The position numbers and the translations under genes are program-made. DNA of 28,008 nucleotides from an uncultured Allofournierella sp. GTDB lineage: Bacteria > Bacillota > Clostridia > Oscillospirales > Ruminococcaceae. Shown here piece after piece: positions 15,406 through 23,748 of the stretch (position 1 is the stretch's first letter; each line of letters opens with the position of its first letter). The notes below the pieces were generated by a model that saw only the letters and a program-made list of their open reading frames with translations, did no database searches and was not told the DNA's origin. Where the stretch lies: positions 1 to 28,008 of the forward strand of contig CALWNE010000039.1 in assembly GCA_944382705.1 (NCBI GenBank). Direction: 5' to 3'.

Positions 15406-16071
15406 TTAGTAGCCCGCAGACTGCTGGCCCTGCAAAATCTTTACAGCACGGCTGGTGCCCAAACGGTCGGCACCCAGTTCCAAAAAGGTTTCGATGTCCT
15501 CCATGGTGGAGATGCCGCCAGCAGCTTTAATTTTGCACCGTCCAGCGCAGCAGCGATTGAACAACCGAATATCATCAAAGGTTGCGCCGGCGGTGGAAAA
15601 GCCGGTGCTGGTTTTGATGTAATCTGCCCCAGCATCACAAACAATCTGGCACATCCGCTCTTTTTCTTCCTGGGTCAGCAGGCAGGTTTCGATAATTACC
15701 TTGAGCACATGGTGGCCAATGGCCTGCTTGATGGCCGCAATCTCCTGCTGAACATAGTCATAGTCGCCGCTTTTCAGCTTGCCGATGTTAATGACCATGT
15801 CCACCTCGCTGGCGCCGTTTTCGATGGCTTTTTTAGCCTCAAACACCTTGGTGTCGGTATCGGTGGCACCCAAGGGGAAGCCCACCACGGTGCACACGGG
15901 GATGGCGCCCTTCATATACTCTGCCGCCTGCTTTACATAGCAGGGATTGATGCAGATGGACGCAGTGTGATACTGCATAGCCTCGTCGCAAATTGTTTGA
16001 ATGTCCTGCCAGGTTGCGTCAGCCTTCAGCAGGGTGTGGTCCACCTTGGACAAAATCACGCTATGATCCAT
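15406..16071 (-). CDS. deoC: Deoxyribose-phosphate aldolase
   Basis: This 221-residue cytoplasmic class I aldolase splits 2-deoxyribose 5-phosphate into glyceraldehyde 3-phosphate and acetaldehyde in deoxynucleoside catabolism. The Schiff-base lysine is Lys153 in YIKTSTGFS. EVDMVINIG (89-97) with Asp91 and the phosphate-binding segment KAAGGIST are also present. Its stop and that of the preceding small gene are arranged so that TGATG joins the small-gene stop and the deoC ATG (one-base overlap), which favours ATG 16071 over the GTG just before it. No other deo genes are nearby. Confidence 0.96.
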   Translation of the reverse strand: MDHSVILSKVDHTLLKADATWQDIQTICDEAMQYHTASICINPCYVKQAAEYMKGAIPVCTVVGFPLGATDTDTKVFEAKKAIENGASEVDMVINIGKLKSGDYDYVQQEIAAIKQAIGHHVLKVIIETCLLTQEEKERMCQIVCDAGADYIKTSTGFSTAGATFDDIRLFNRCCAGRCKIKAAGGISTMEDIETFLELGADRLGTSRAVKILQGQQSAGY

Positions 16072-16211
16072 CACTTAATTCTTCCTCCCAGTTTACATTG
16101 TTTGCACTCACGGGCCTTGCTCATGCCCACAGCGCTGAATACAATGGCAGTTACCGAAATGGCAGTGCCCACAATCCCCAGAATCAGGCCGGTTAAACGA
16201 AACGCTTTCAT
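16071..16211 (-). CDS. 46-residue single-span membrane protein with CxxC tail
   Basis: MKAFRLTG begins a very short protein with one strong hydrophobic helix (LILGIVGTAISVTAIVFSAVG, about residues 9-29) and a basic C-terminal tail containing Cys-Lys-Gln-Cys. The ribosome-binding site AAAAGGAGAGG lies eight bases upstream of ATG, and the stop codon overlaps the deoC start by one base (TGATG), so it is almost surely translated and coupled to deoC. An in-frame ATG upstream (16283) lacks a good ribosome-binding site. I do not recognise a family. The cysteines could bind metal or form a disulfide, but two alone are weak evidence. Confidence 0.72.
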   Translation of the reverse strand: MKAFRLTGLILGIVGTAISVTAIVFSAVGMSKARECKQCKLGGRIK

Positions 16212-16312
16212 CTTGGTCACCTCTCCTTTTAAGCCGGCCTCCTTGCAGGCAGCCGGTGGTTGTGTTGAAACAGGCTGTTCCATGCACGGTGCAGCCCGCT
16301 TTGTTGTTTCTT

Positions 16313-16321
16313 ATTATACCA
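16313..16321 (-). promoter_or_regulatory. Extended -10 promoter of the small gene-deoC unit
   Basis: The minus strand reads TGGTATAAT, an extended -10 with perfect TATAAT (16313-16318) and TG one base upstream. No good -35 lies 17 bases further. It predicts a leader of about 95 bases. Confidence 0.65.
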
Positions 16322-16553
16322 CACAAGCACCGGGGCCGTATAGCGCAACGCCATAATTCTCCTGGATTTTCTCCATTCTCTCCGGCAAGCTGGCTGTATG
16401 CCCTGCAAAACAGGCGTCGTGGTTTGCAGCACAGCTTCGGCAGCCTATGCCACTGCCCGTGCCTGTTCGGATAGCAGGCCCCTGCCGACAGGTTGTAGGG
16501 CAGCATTCCCGCTGGCCCGCTGCACCTTACCGCCCTGGGCCGCACAAAACAGA
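16322..16553. other. Non-coding GC-rich gap with strong secondary structure
   Basis: About 230 bases between the extended -10 promoter and the rpsA terminator have no convincing gene: reading frames here encode Arg/Cys-rich sequence without ribosome-binding sites. A long hairpin is present at 16462-16492, where CCTGT(T)CGG pairs with CCGACAGG and GCAG with CTGC. It may be a small RNA, a transcript-end structure or just spacer. Confidence 0.4.
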
Positions 16554-16583
16554 AAAAGAGGCACCCAAATGGGTGCCCCTTTT
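16554..16583 (-). terminator. Terminator of the ispH-rpsA operon
   Basis: Arms AAAAGAGGCACCC and GGGTGCCCCTTTT pair with one mismatch over AAAT. On the minus strand the stem is followed by TCTTTTTCTGTTTT. It lies 11 bases after the fused gene's stop. Confidence 0.9.
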
Positions 16584-16594
16584 AAAAGCAATGC

Positions 16595-18520
16595 TTATTC
16601 GGCATCCTCGCTGGTTTCGTCCAGCAGAGCCTTCATGGACAGGCTGATGCGCTTTTTGTCGAAATCAACATCCAGCAGCTTTACCTGAACCTCATCGCCA
16701 ACCTTCAGCACATCGCCAACCTTCTCAACGCGATCGTTGCTGATCTCGGAGATGTGTACCAGGCCGTCAATGCCGGGCAGGATGCGAACGAATGCACCAA
16801 ACTTGGTGATGCTTACCACAGGAGCGGTGAATACGCTGCCAATGGGGTACTCGTTCTTCAGCAGCTCCCAAGGATTGTCCTCGGCCTTCTTGAAGCCCAG
16901 GGAAACCTTGTGGTTCTCGGTGTCCAGAGCCTTTACATACACCTCAATGGTGTCGCCCACAGAAACAACCTCGCTGGGGTGCTTGATGCGGTTCCAGCTC
17001 AGCTCGCTGATGTGGCACAGGCCGTCCACGCCGCCGATGTCAACAAAGGCACCGTAAGCGGTCAGGCTCTTAACAACGCCGGTGTAGGTCTTGCCAACCT
17101 CAACATCTGCCCAGAAAGCCTCACGCTTTGCAGCGTTCTCTTCGGCAGTAACCTTGTTGATGGAGCCAACAATCTTGCGGCCAGCGCACTCGGTGATGAC
17201 CAGCTTGACATTCTGCTTTACCAGAGCATTGATGTCCTCATCACGGCGCATGGTAGCCTGGCTGCGGGGAACGAACACCTTTACGCCCTTGACCAGAACG
17301 ATCACGCCGCCCTTGTTGGTCTCGGTCACAACGCCGTCCAGCACGGTGCCTTCTTCGGCAGCCTTAGCCAGCTCTTCCAGACCCTTGCGAGCTTCCAGCT
17401 TTTTACGGGACAGGTAGGCAACGCCTTCCTGATCGTTCACTTTTTCAACGACGAGGTCCAGCTTGTCCCCAACCTTGACCAGATCCTCCACACGAACTGC
17501 GGGGTCGTCAGTAAGCTCACTCAGTTTTACAAAACCGGTGTGTTTGGTGCCGATGTCAACCTGCACCTCGTTGGGCGTAATGCTGGTAACAGTGCCCTCC
17601 ACTACCTTACCTGCGAATACAGGCTTGAGATTTGCTTCGCTTTCAGCGAACATCTCGGCAAAGCTCATCTCTTCACGGATTTCTTCACTCATACTGTTAA
17701 GTACCTCCTCAATTATAGACGATGGCGTGGAAGCCCCTGCCGTAACGGCCACTGTATCCACCCCAATAAACCACTCCGGCTTCAACTCGCTGGCTGTCTC
17801 CACCGTAACGGCTCTGGTGTGTTTTTCAGCAACCTTTACAAGCTTTTGGGTATTGGAAGAATGATGACCACCAATGACGACCATTAAGTCGCATTTTTGG
17901 CTGAGGTCTTCCACTTCCTGTTGCCTCGCCCACGTTGCATTACATATTGTATCAAAAATTTCGGCGCTTGTATAGCCTTTTTTCATAAAGTTTGTACACT
18001 CTAACCATTTTGATACCTGAAATGTGGTTTGCGCCACTACAATTATGCCATTTTGACCGTTTTTAGGCCCTTCCCAGGCTTGAAGTTCGTTCAAATCAGC
18101 AAATACGAACACTTCCCCTTCGGTATGGCCCACAATGCCCTGTACCTCTGGATGGGCCTTGTCGCCTGCTACCATCAGGGTTTTGCCCTCCTGGCTTGCC
18201 TTGCGGGCAATTTTGTGGATTTTGGCCACAAAGGGGCAGGTGGCATCGTGGCAGACCATGCCCCGCTGGCTCAGCTGGTCATACACAGTGGCAGGCACGC
18301 CGTGGCTGCGCACGATTACCTCGTAGCCGGGGGGCACCTGCTCCAGGCTGGCGGCAGTCACCACGCCTTTGCTTTCCAAATCGGCCACGCACTGAGGGTT
18401 GTGGATGAGGGGGCCCAGCGTGGCCACCTTATGGCCCTGCTGCACCAAATCGTAAGTGAGTTTTACCGCCCTGTCTACTCCAAAGCAGAACCCGGCAGTT
18501 TTGGCCTTGATGATTTTCAT
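16595..18520 (-). CDS. ispH-rpsA: Fused IspH (HMBPP reductase) and ribosomal protein S1
   Basis: This 641-residue protein joins two functions. Residues 1 to about 280 are IspH, the 4Fe-4S enzyme that reduces HMBPP to IPP and DMAPP in the last step of the MEP isoprenoid pathway: cluster cysteines Cys12, Cys95 and Cys193, substrate residues His40, His123, Glu125 and the SSN motif (221-223) are all present. From about 300 onward there are four S1 RNA-binding domains (about 306-373, 391-457, 478-545, 560-630), as in ribosomal protein S1. The fusion is known in many Clostridia and is not a sequencing error: no stop or frameshift interrupts the junction. ATG has AAAAGGAGAG upstream. It ends the long operon. 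Confidence 0.96.
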   Translation of the reverse strand: MKIIKAKTAGFCFGVDRAVKLTYDLVQQGHKVATLGPLIHNPQCVADLESKGVVTAASLEQVPPGYEVIVRSHGVPATVYDQLSQRGMVCHDATCPFVAKIHKIARKASQEGKTLMVAGDKAHPEVQGIVGHTEGEVFVFADLNELQAWEGPKNGQNGIIVVAQTTFQVSKWLECTNFMKKGYTSAEIFDTICNATWARQQEVEDLSQKCDLMVVIGGHHSSNTQKLVKVAEKHTRAVTVETASELKPEWFIGVDTVAVTAGASTPSSIIEEVLNSMSEEIREEMSFAEMFAESEANLKPVFAGKVVEGTVTSITPNEVQVDIGTKHTGFVKLSELTDDPAVRVEDLVKVGDKLDLVVEKVNDQEGVAYLSRKKLEARKGLEELAKAAEEGTVLDGVVTETNKGGVIVLVKGVKVFVPRSQATMRRDEDINALVKQNVKLVITECAGRKIVGSINKVTAEENAAKREAFWADVEVGKTYTGVVKSLTAYGAFVDIGGVDGLCHISELSWNRIKHPSEVVSVGDTIEVYVKALDTENHKVSLGFKKAEDNPWELLKNEYPIGSVFTAPVVSITKFGAFVRILPGIDGLVHISEISNDRVEKVGDVLKVGDEVQVKLLDVDFDKKRISLSMKALLDETSEDAE

Positions 18521-18563
18521 AAAGGCTCTCCTTTTCTCGTGTTTTTACAACGGATGTTATCCT

Positions 18564-19178
18564 TTAAAATTGATTTTGCTGGTACAGGCTTTCCCAGGCA
18601 TCCGCCAGCAGCTGCTTGCCCTGGCGCAGCCGGGCAGCAGACTTCTGCTCGCCCAAATCCAGCTCGCTGGCCGGGATGGCCGGGCCAAAGCAAACCTTTA
18701 CACGGCTGAACAGCCGCATGGTGCCATGCTGGTAGATGATGCGGCAGGGAATCATATCCACCCCTGCCTCACTGGCAACCACAAATGCACCGCTCTTGAT
18801 TTTGCCCAGCTCGCCGGTTTTGGAGCGGGTACCCTCGGGGAAAATCAGCATTCCCTGGCCGGCTCTCACCTTTGCCACAGCCTGTTCCACCACCTGGGTG
18901 TCTCCCTTGCCCCGTTCTACACCGAACACACCCACATTGCGGAACATCCAGCTCAGAATGGGATTGATGCGGAACAGCTCCGCCTTTGCCATAATCAGCA
19001 TTCGTTTGCCCCACAAACGGGCAATTACAATAAACACCGGGTCAATGGCCGAAATATGGTTGGAGGCCAGCACAAAGCCCCTGCCATCCTTGGGCAGATG
19101 CTCCTTGCCCACCACCTGAATACGAAACACCAGGTGCCACAACAGCCAGGCACCGCCCACCATTACACAATAAAACAT
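18564..19178 (-). CDS. plsC: 1-acylglycerol-3-phosphate O-acyltransferase
   Basis: This 204-residue membrane-associated enzyme acylates lysophosphatidic acid to phosphatidic acid. An N-terminal hydrophobic helix (about 3-20) anchors it. The acyltransferase boxes are intact: NHISAID with His41 and Asp46, GVFGVERG near 83-90, and FPEGTRS at 113-119. Its size is at the short end of the family. AAAGGAG precedes the ATG. It lies 14 bases after cmk and 43 before ispH-rpsA, a gene order common in Clostridia. Confidence 0.94.
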   Translation of the reverse strand: MFYCVMVGGAWLLWHLVFRIQVVGKEHLPKDGRGFVLASNHISAIDPVFIVIARLWGKRMLIMAKAELFRINPILSWMFRNVGVFGVERGKGDTQVVEQAVAKVRAGQGMLIFPEGTRSKTGELGKIKSGAFVVASEAGVDMIPCRIIYQHGTMRLFSRVKVCFGPAIPASELDLGEQKSAARLRQGKQLLADAWESLYQQNQF

Positions 19179-19192
19179 GAACTTGGCTCCTT

Positions 19193-19861
19193 TTACTCTT
19201 GCACCCGGCTCAGGATGATGCTGCGCAGGGCCTGAAAGCTCTGCTCAAAATCCAGGGTGCTGGTATCCACCAGAACTGCGTCCTCCGCCTGCTTGAGAGG
19301 GGCAACAGCCCGGTTCATATCCTGCTCATCCCGCTGGATGATATCCCCCAAAACGGTTTGCAGGTCTGTTTGCACACCCTTTTGCTGAAGCTCCAGCAGC
19401 CGGCGCTGGGCCCTTGCCTGGGCGCTGGCAGTGAGAAAAATTTTAACCGTGGCATGAGGTAAAATTACGGTGCCAATGTCCCGCCCATCCATCAGGATGT
19501 TGTGGGTCTGGGCCATCTGCCGCTGCAAGTCCAGCAAAAAGGCCCGCACCGAAGGATGGGCCGCCACTGCGCTGGTGGCCATGCCAACCTGTTCTTGGCG
19601 GATGGCCTCGCTCACATCCTCGCCATTCAGCAGCACCCGCTGGGTGCCCTCCACATACCGCAGTTCCATGTGGATGTCCGGCAAAATCTCCTTCACCTGC
19701 ACCTCGCTGGCCGGGTCAATGCCCCGGCGCAGGGCGCACAGGCCAATTACCCGGTACATGGCACCGGTATCCACATATACATAGCCAAGCTCCCGGGCCA
19801 GCCGCTTGGCCAGGGTGGATTTACCTGCCCCGGAAGGGCCGTCAATGGCAACAGAAATCAT
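19193..19861 (-). CDS. cmk: Cytidylate kinase
   Basis: This 222-residue cytoplasmic kinase phosphorylates CMP and dCMP. The P-loop GPSGAGKS is at residues 8-15 directly after VAID. The substrate-binding segment YVDTGAMYR and the MDGRDIGTVILP motif are standard for Cmk. It starts ATG-ATT-TCT with AAAGGGG upstream. It lies 28 bases after the flavoprotein gene and 14 before plsC. Confidence 0.96.
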   Translation of the reverse strand: MISVAIDGPSGAGKSTLAKRLARELGYVYVDTGAMYRVIGLCALRRGIDPASEVQVKEILPDIHMELRYVEGTQRVLLNGEDVSEAIRQEQVGMATSAVAAHPSVRAFLLDLQRQMAQTHNILMDGRDIGTVILPHATVKIFLTASAQARAQRRLLELQQKGVQTDLQTVLGDIIQRDEQDMNRAVAPLKQAEDAVLVDTSTLDFEQSFQALRSIILSRVQE

Positions 19862-19889
19862 CTGAGTATATCCCCTTTAATAAGTTTAT

Positions 19890-21119
19890 TCATGCCTGGT
19901 CTGCAAAATGTGCAGCCGCTGCCTGGGCTGTGCACCAGGCAATTTGCAGGTTGTACCCGCCGGTATAGGCATCCACATCCAGCACTTCACCGGCAAAAAA
20001 GAGGCCTGGGCAAAGCTTGGATTCCATGGTTTTGGGGTCCACCTGCTTTACATCCACACCGCCTGCGGTGATTACCGCATGGGCCAAATCGCCCCGCCGG
20101 GTAAGGGGCACCTCCCAATGCTTGATGAGATGCACCAGAGCCCGCTTTTGCTCTCGGGTTACCTGGTTTGCCTGCAAGCTGGGGTCTACCCCCCACCGCT
20201 GTACCATCACCGGCTGCATGCTGGCGGGCAGCAGCTTTACCAGTGCACCCTGCACGCTCTTGGCAGCCAGCAGGGTAAAATCCTGGGTAATGCGTTTGTA
20301 CAGCTGTTCCTCATCCAGGCCGGGTTTCAGGTCGATAACCGCTCGCCACTGGTGCTTTTCGATGTCCTTGATATAGCTGGAAGCCATTAGGGTAAGCGGC
20401 CCGGAGATGCCAAAGTGGGTAAACAGCATCTCACCCAGCTCGCTGAACACCGCCTTTTTATCCCGGTAGAGGGTAAGGGTTACATTCTTGAGGGCAAGGC
20501 CCATCATCTTGGCACAGTCCGGGTCGCTGGAAACCATGCTGCAAAGGCTGGGCACGGTGGGCACAATGCGGTGCCCAGCCTGCTTGGCCAGTTTGTAGCC
20601 ATCGCCGGTGGAGCCGGTTACCTGGTAGCTTACGCCGCCTGTGGCAATCAGCACGCCATCCGCCCGCAGGCTTCGGCCCTTGGTGGTGCACACTCCCACC
20701 ACACGGCCCTCCTCCAGCAGCAGTTCCTGGGCCCCTTCGCCCAGCAGCAGCCGGGCACCGTCGGCGTAGGAAAGCAGTGCCTGGCGCACCTGCTCGGCCT
20801 TATCGCTCACCGGGAACACCCGGCGGCCCCGCTCGGTTTTCAGCTCCACACCCAGCCGCTCAAACAGCTCCATGGCCTTTGCCGGCGGAAAGGCGTACAG
20901 GGCAGAATACAAAAAGCGGGGGTTGGTTCGCACATTCTGCAAAAAGGTGGTTTCGTCGCAGTTGTTGGTAATATTGCACCGTCCCTTGCCGGTAATGAGC
21001 AGTTTCTGCCCCGGCTTTTCGGTATGTTCCAGCAGGGTGACGGTGTGTCCCCGCTCCAGGGCAGCGCCTGCGGCCATTAAGCCGGCGGCACCTGCCCCCA
21101 CAATCAAGAGTTCTGCCAC
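19890..21119 (-). CDS. HI0933/BaiN-family flavoprotein
   Basis: This 409-residue NAD(P)/FAD-dependent oxidoreductase belongs to the HI0933 / YhiN / BaiN family. The dinucleotide-binding motif GAGAAG is at residues 8-13, followed by GKGRCNITN (about 44-52), a hallmark of the family, and a C-terminal FAD motif, GGYNLQIAW. Some relatives reduce bile-acid intermediates, but most have unknown substrates, so a bile-acid role here would be speculation. The start is GTG at 21119 with GGAGG eight bases upstream. It overlaps the preceding membrane-protein gene by 16 bases and precedes cmk, an arrangement common in Clostridia. Confidence 0.9.
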   Translation of the reverse strand: MAELLIVGAGAAGLMAAGAALERGHTVTLLEHTEKPGQKLLITGKGRCNITNNCDETTFLQNVRTNPRFLYSALYAFPPAKAMELFERLGVELKTERGRRVFPVSDKAEQVRQALLSYADGARLLLGEGAQELLLEEGRVVGVCTTKGRSLRADGVLIATGGVSYQVTGSTGDGYKLAKQAGHRIVPTVPSLCSMVSSDPDCAKMMGLALKNVTLTLYRDKKAVFSELGEMLFTHFGISGPLTLMASSYIKDIEKHQWRAVIDLKPGLDEEQLYKRITQDFTLLAAKSVQGALVKLLPASMQPVMVQRWGVDPSLQANQVTREQKRALVHLIKHWEVPLTRRGDLAHAVITAGGVDVKQVDPKTMESKLCPGLFFAGEVLDVDAYTGGYNLQIAWCTAQAAAAHFADQA

Positions 21120-22807
21120 AAATGGTTCCTCCAAAAGGTCAGGTTGCCCGCTGTACTGTACAGCAGCAGCAGCGGGTGCACGGTGGAAAGATACATTACA
21201 TAGGTGCCAATCTGGAAAGCGGCCACCTCCATAAAGGCAATCATAAAGCAGCGCAGCAATGCCATGCCCAGCAAGCCCAGCAGCAGCGTCCAGTACAGGG
21301 CCAGCCCCTGGGGTATTCCCTTTTCTGCCTTCATGCGCAGCAGGCAAAGCCCGGTGCGCACCTGGCCTGCCAAAGCAGCGCAAAAGGCAAGGGGCAGCAC
21401 CACGCTGTACACCAGCTGAATAACGCTCAGCAGCCGGAACAACAGGGTTTGCAGGGGGCTGTAATAGGGGCTGTCCGCTCCGGCTACCGCCGCATCGTTG
21501 GCACGCTGGCCCAGGTACTGCTCCCAAACCTCCAAATCCTGCCGCTGGCCCAGGCTTCGGGCCTGTTCCCAGGACTGGCAGTCCTGGAATGTGAGGGTAT
21601 GCCACAGGCTTTTTATCCCCTCCTGCAAGGTGGGCAGAATGTACTCCGCACGGATGGGCGGCGTGGTGCCCACCCGTTTGGGGCCATTTGCGGGCAGCTG
21701 ACCGCTGTCGCACAGGGCATTGATGGCATCGGCCACCTGCTGCCAGTATGCCTGGGCTTTGGTGGCGCTGTCGTAAACGCCCTCCTTCCAGGCGGCCTTG
21801 CGCAGTGCCCAGTAAAAACTGCCTGCCTGGTAATCCCCCAGTTTGGGGTTGCGGTAGCTGTTTTGCAGGTCTTCATCTTCTTCCAGCCAGTATTCCAGCG
21901 GCTGAAGCTGGGGCACCTGCTGGTAAAGCTGGCTGCGCACCTGCTGGGGAACGCTCACCAGGGGTTTCCATTCCTGGGCCTGCACCCGGTTCATGGCACC
22001 CACTGCGGCAGAAAAGCTGCCGGCGGAAAAATCGCTTACCGTGAACACCCCATAGTATCGGTAGTTCATGGCGCTGTATGCCCCAATGCCCCCAGCAAGC
22101 ACCACAAAGGGCACTGCCAACACCAGACAGCGAGCCAGCCGGGCAGGCCAGGGGCACTTGTGCCCCAGAGCCACTGCCAGCAGCACAAGGGTGCCTACCA
22201 GAGCAAAGGGCAGCAGCCACATACCGTCCTCCCGGCAAAGCCAGGCGGTTGCCAGGCCAACGCCCGCCAGCACCAGCCAGGGCAAGCCCTCTTTCAGGGG
22301 GCGGCGGCAGCGCAGCGCATAGCCGCACAGGCCCGCAAAAAAAAGCATACACAGGGCCGGAAAGATGTTATCCCGGTATACCCGCAGGGTGAAGGACGCT
22401 GTGATCGCCGGGCTGAAAGCCAGCGCCGCAAACACCAGCAGCCGCCCTTTGCGGCCGGTAAGCACCGGAGCAAGGGCCTGGCTGGCCGCCAGCGCTGCAC
22501 CGCAAGCCAGCAGCTGACCTGCCGCCAGATAAGGCAGGTGCAGCCAGTTGCACAAAGCAAGCCATACCGCAAAGAACATATGTTTGGAGAGGGTGAGCCA
22601 ATCGTATGGGCCCAGCCACTCCCCTGCACGGATGCTTTGAGCCGCCCGGAACATCAGCTCATCGTCCACCGGTGCGCCCCCAATCCAGATGTACACCATC
22701 TGAAAATAGCTGACGGCCAGCTTGCACAGCACCACCGCTGCCACCAGCAGCCAAAAGACGCCGCCGCTTATGGGGCGGCTTGCCAGCGCCCTCAGTTTTT
22801 GCTTCAT
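21104..22807 (-). CDS. Polytopic membrane protein, probable GT-C glycosyltransferase
   Basis: This 567-residue protein has about ten hydrophobic helices. A first helix (about 16-36) is followed by an outside loop with PVDDELM (Asp48, Asp49, Glu50); acidic residues at this site are typical of GT-C enzymes such as ArnT and protein mannosyltransferases, which use lipid-linked sugar donors outside the membrane. A large extracytoplasmic domain lies around 240-430, then further helices. I prefer ATG 22807, seven bases after AAGGGGG; an ATG at 22828 overlaps the previous stop (ATGA) but lacks a ribosome-binding site. It follows a GtrB-like transferase that could supply its lipid-linked donor. The specific reaction is unknown. 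Confidence 0.75.
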   Translation of the reverse strand: MKQKLRALASRPISGGVFWLLVAAVVLCKLAVSYFQMVYIWIGGAPVDDELMFRAAQSIRAGEWLGPYDWLTLSKHMFFAVWLALCNWLHLPYLAAGQLLACGAALAASQALAPVLTGRKGRLLVFAALAFSPAITASFTLRVYRDNIFPALCMLFFAGLCGYALRCRRPLKEGLPWLVLAGVGLATAWLCREDGMWLLPFALVGTLVLLAVALGHKCPWPARLARCLVLAVPFVVLAGGIGAYSAMNYRYYGVFTVSDFSAGSFSAAVGAMNRVQAQEWKPLVSVPQQVRSQLYQQVPQLQPLEYWLEEDEDLQNSYRNPKLGDYQAGSFYWALRKAAWKEGVYDSATKAQAYWQQVADAINALCDSGQLPANGPKRVGTTPPIRAEYILPTLQEGIKSLWHTLTFQDCQSWEQARSLGQRQDLEVWEQYLGQRANDAAVAGADSPYYSPLQTLLFRLLSVIQLVYSVVLPLAFCAALAGQVRTGLCLLRMKAEKGIPQGLALYWTLLLGLLGMALLRCFMIAFMEVAAFQIGTYVMYLSTVHPLLLLYSTAGNLTFWRNHLWQNS

Positions 22808-22824
22808 TTCACTTCCCCCTTGGC

Positions 22825-23748
22825 TCATCGCTGAAGTTTTTCGATGCCTTCAATGAGGTAGTCCTGCTTGCGGAACACCAGCCCCACCAGCAGGCTCAGG
22901 TATTTGATTGCAATGGTCAAAATCACAAACAGGCCCGCCAGGCCGCCGCTGAGCACCAGCATGGTGGTAGTCCAGCCGGTAACCGGCTCGCCCAGCAGCC
23001 ACACCAGCACCGTGTAAACCAGGGCTGCCAGGGTAAGTACCGCCATGGCGCAGGAGATACCAAAGCTGATTTTGTAGCCTGCATCGGTGTAGAGGGCCAG
23101 GCTTTCCACCGCCTGGTCCAGCCGGGCACCGGTGCGCTTGGGGGCTCGGCCCTCAAAATGGATGGTTTTGCAGGCAAGGCCGCTGGCTGCATAGGCCGCC
23201 TTGCGGTAGTGGAGATTTTCGCTGATGGCCTTTACCCGGTTGATGGCCCGGCGGCTCACCAGACGGAATGCATCACTCTCCAGCCGATAGGCACTGTTGC
23301 TGAAGGCGTTGAAAATCTGATAAAAAGCCCGGCTGGTAAGCTGCTGGCTGGTGGGGCTTACCGTTACCACATCCACCCCTTCCAGAGCAGTCTGGTATGC
23401 CTGCCAGATCAGCTGCGGGCCGTAAGCCATCTGCAAACGATCGAACTCATACACAAAGTCCCCAATGGCGGCATCCAGCCCGGCGTTCATGGCCTGCTCC
23501 AGGCCGTGGTGCAGGCTCATGTTCAAAATGGTGAGGGGAGCATTGCTCCACTGCTGCACCGCCTGTTTGAACCGCTGTACCGTCTGGTCGGTGCAGCCGT
23601 CGTTCACTGCCACAATTTCATAGTGTTCAAAATGGCTCTCCAGCTGCTGGGCCAGAGCTGCCACAAAGGGCTCCGCCTGGTCTGCCTCGTTGTGCAAGTA
23701 GACCACGGCAGACACAAAATTCTTTTCCTTAATTTCCAGTGTGCTCAT
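22825..23748 (-). CDS. Membrane GT2 glycosyltransferase, GtrB/DPM-like, with altered DxD region
   Basis: This 307-residue protein has a cytoplasmic GT-A domain and two C-terminal membrane helices (about 227-252 and 260-290), the architecture of GtrB/ArnC-type enzymes that make polyprenyl-phosphate sugars. YLHNEADQAEPF and VNDGCTDQT match conserved GT2 positions, and FRLVSR (161-166) is typical of the group. The usual DADLQDPPE catalytic site is replaced by EFDRLQMAYGPQ (101-112), leaving a single aspartate. It may still act with altered metal use, or be a non-catalytic partner. It overlaps the FAD gene by ATGA and the next gene begins at its stop. Confidence 0.88.
   Translation of the reverse strand: MSTLEIKEKNFVSAVVYLHNEADQAEPFVAALAQQLESHFEHYEIVAVNDGCTDQTVQRFKQAVQQWSNAPLTILNMSLHHGLEQAMNAGLDAAIGDFVYEFDRLQMAYGPQLIWQAYQTALEGVDVVTVSPTSQQLTSRAFYQIFNAFSNSAYRLESDAFRLVSRRAINRVKAISENLHYRKAAYAASGLACKTIHFEGRAPKRTGARLDQAVESLALYTDAGYKISFGISCAMAVLTLAALVYTVLVWLLGEPVTGWTTTMLVLSGGLAGLFVILTIAIKYLSLLVGLVFRKQDYLIEGIEKLQR

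Noticed and set aside
16108..16545. Arg/Cys-rich open frame over the gap upstream of deoC
   Set aside because: It overlaps the small membrane protein gene in another frame, crosses the promoter, has no good ribosome-binding site, and has non-protein-like composition.
21120..21713. Upstream extension of the BaiN-like flavoprotein
   Set aside because: The extension is Pro/Gly/Ala/Arg-rich, overlaps the GT-C-like gene in another frame, and the flavoprotein motif starts right after the GTG with its own GGAGG site.
21122..22834. Long plus-strand open frame opposite the GT-C-like gene
   Set aside because: It is antisense to a membrane protein with clear helices; its Gln/His-rich composition and lack of motifs indicate a shadow.
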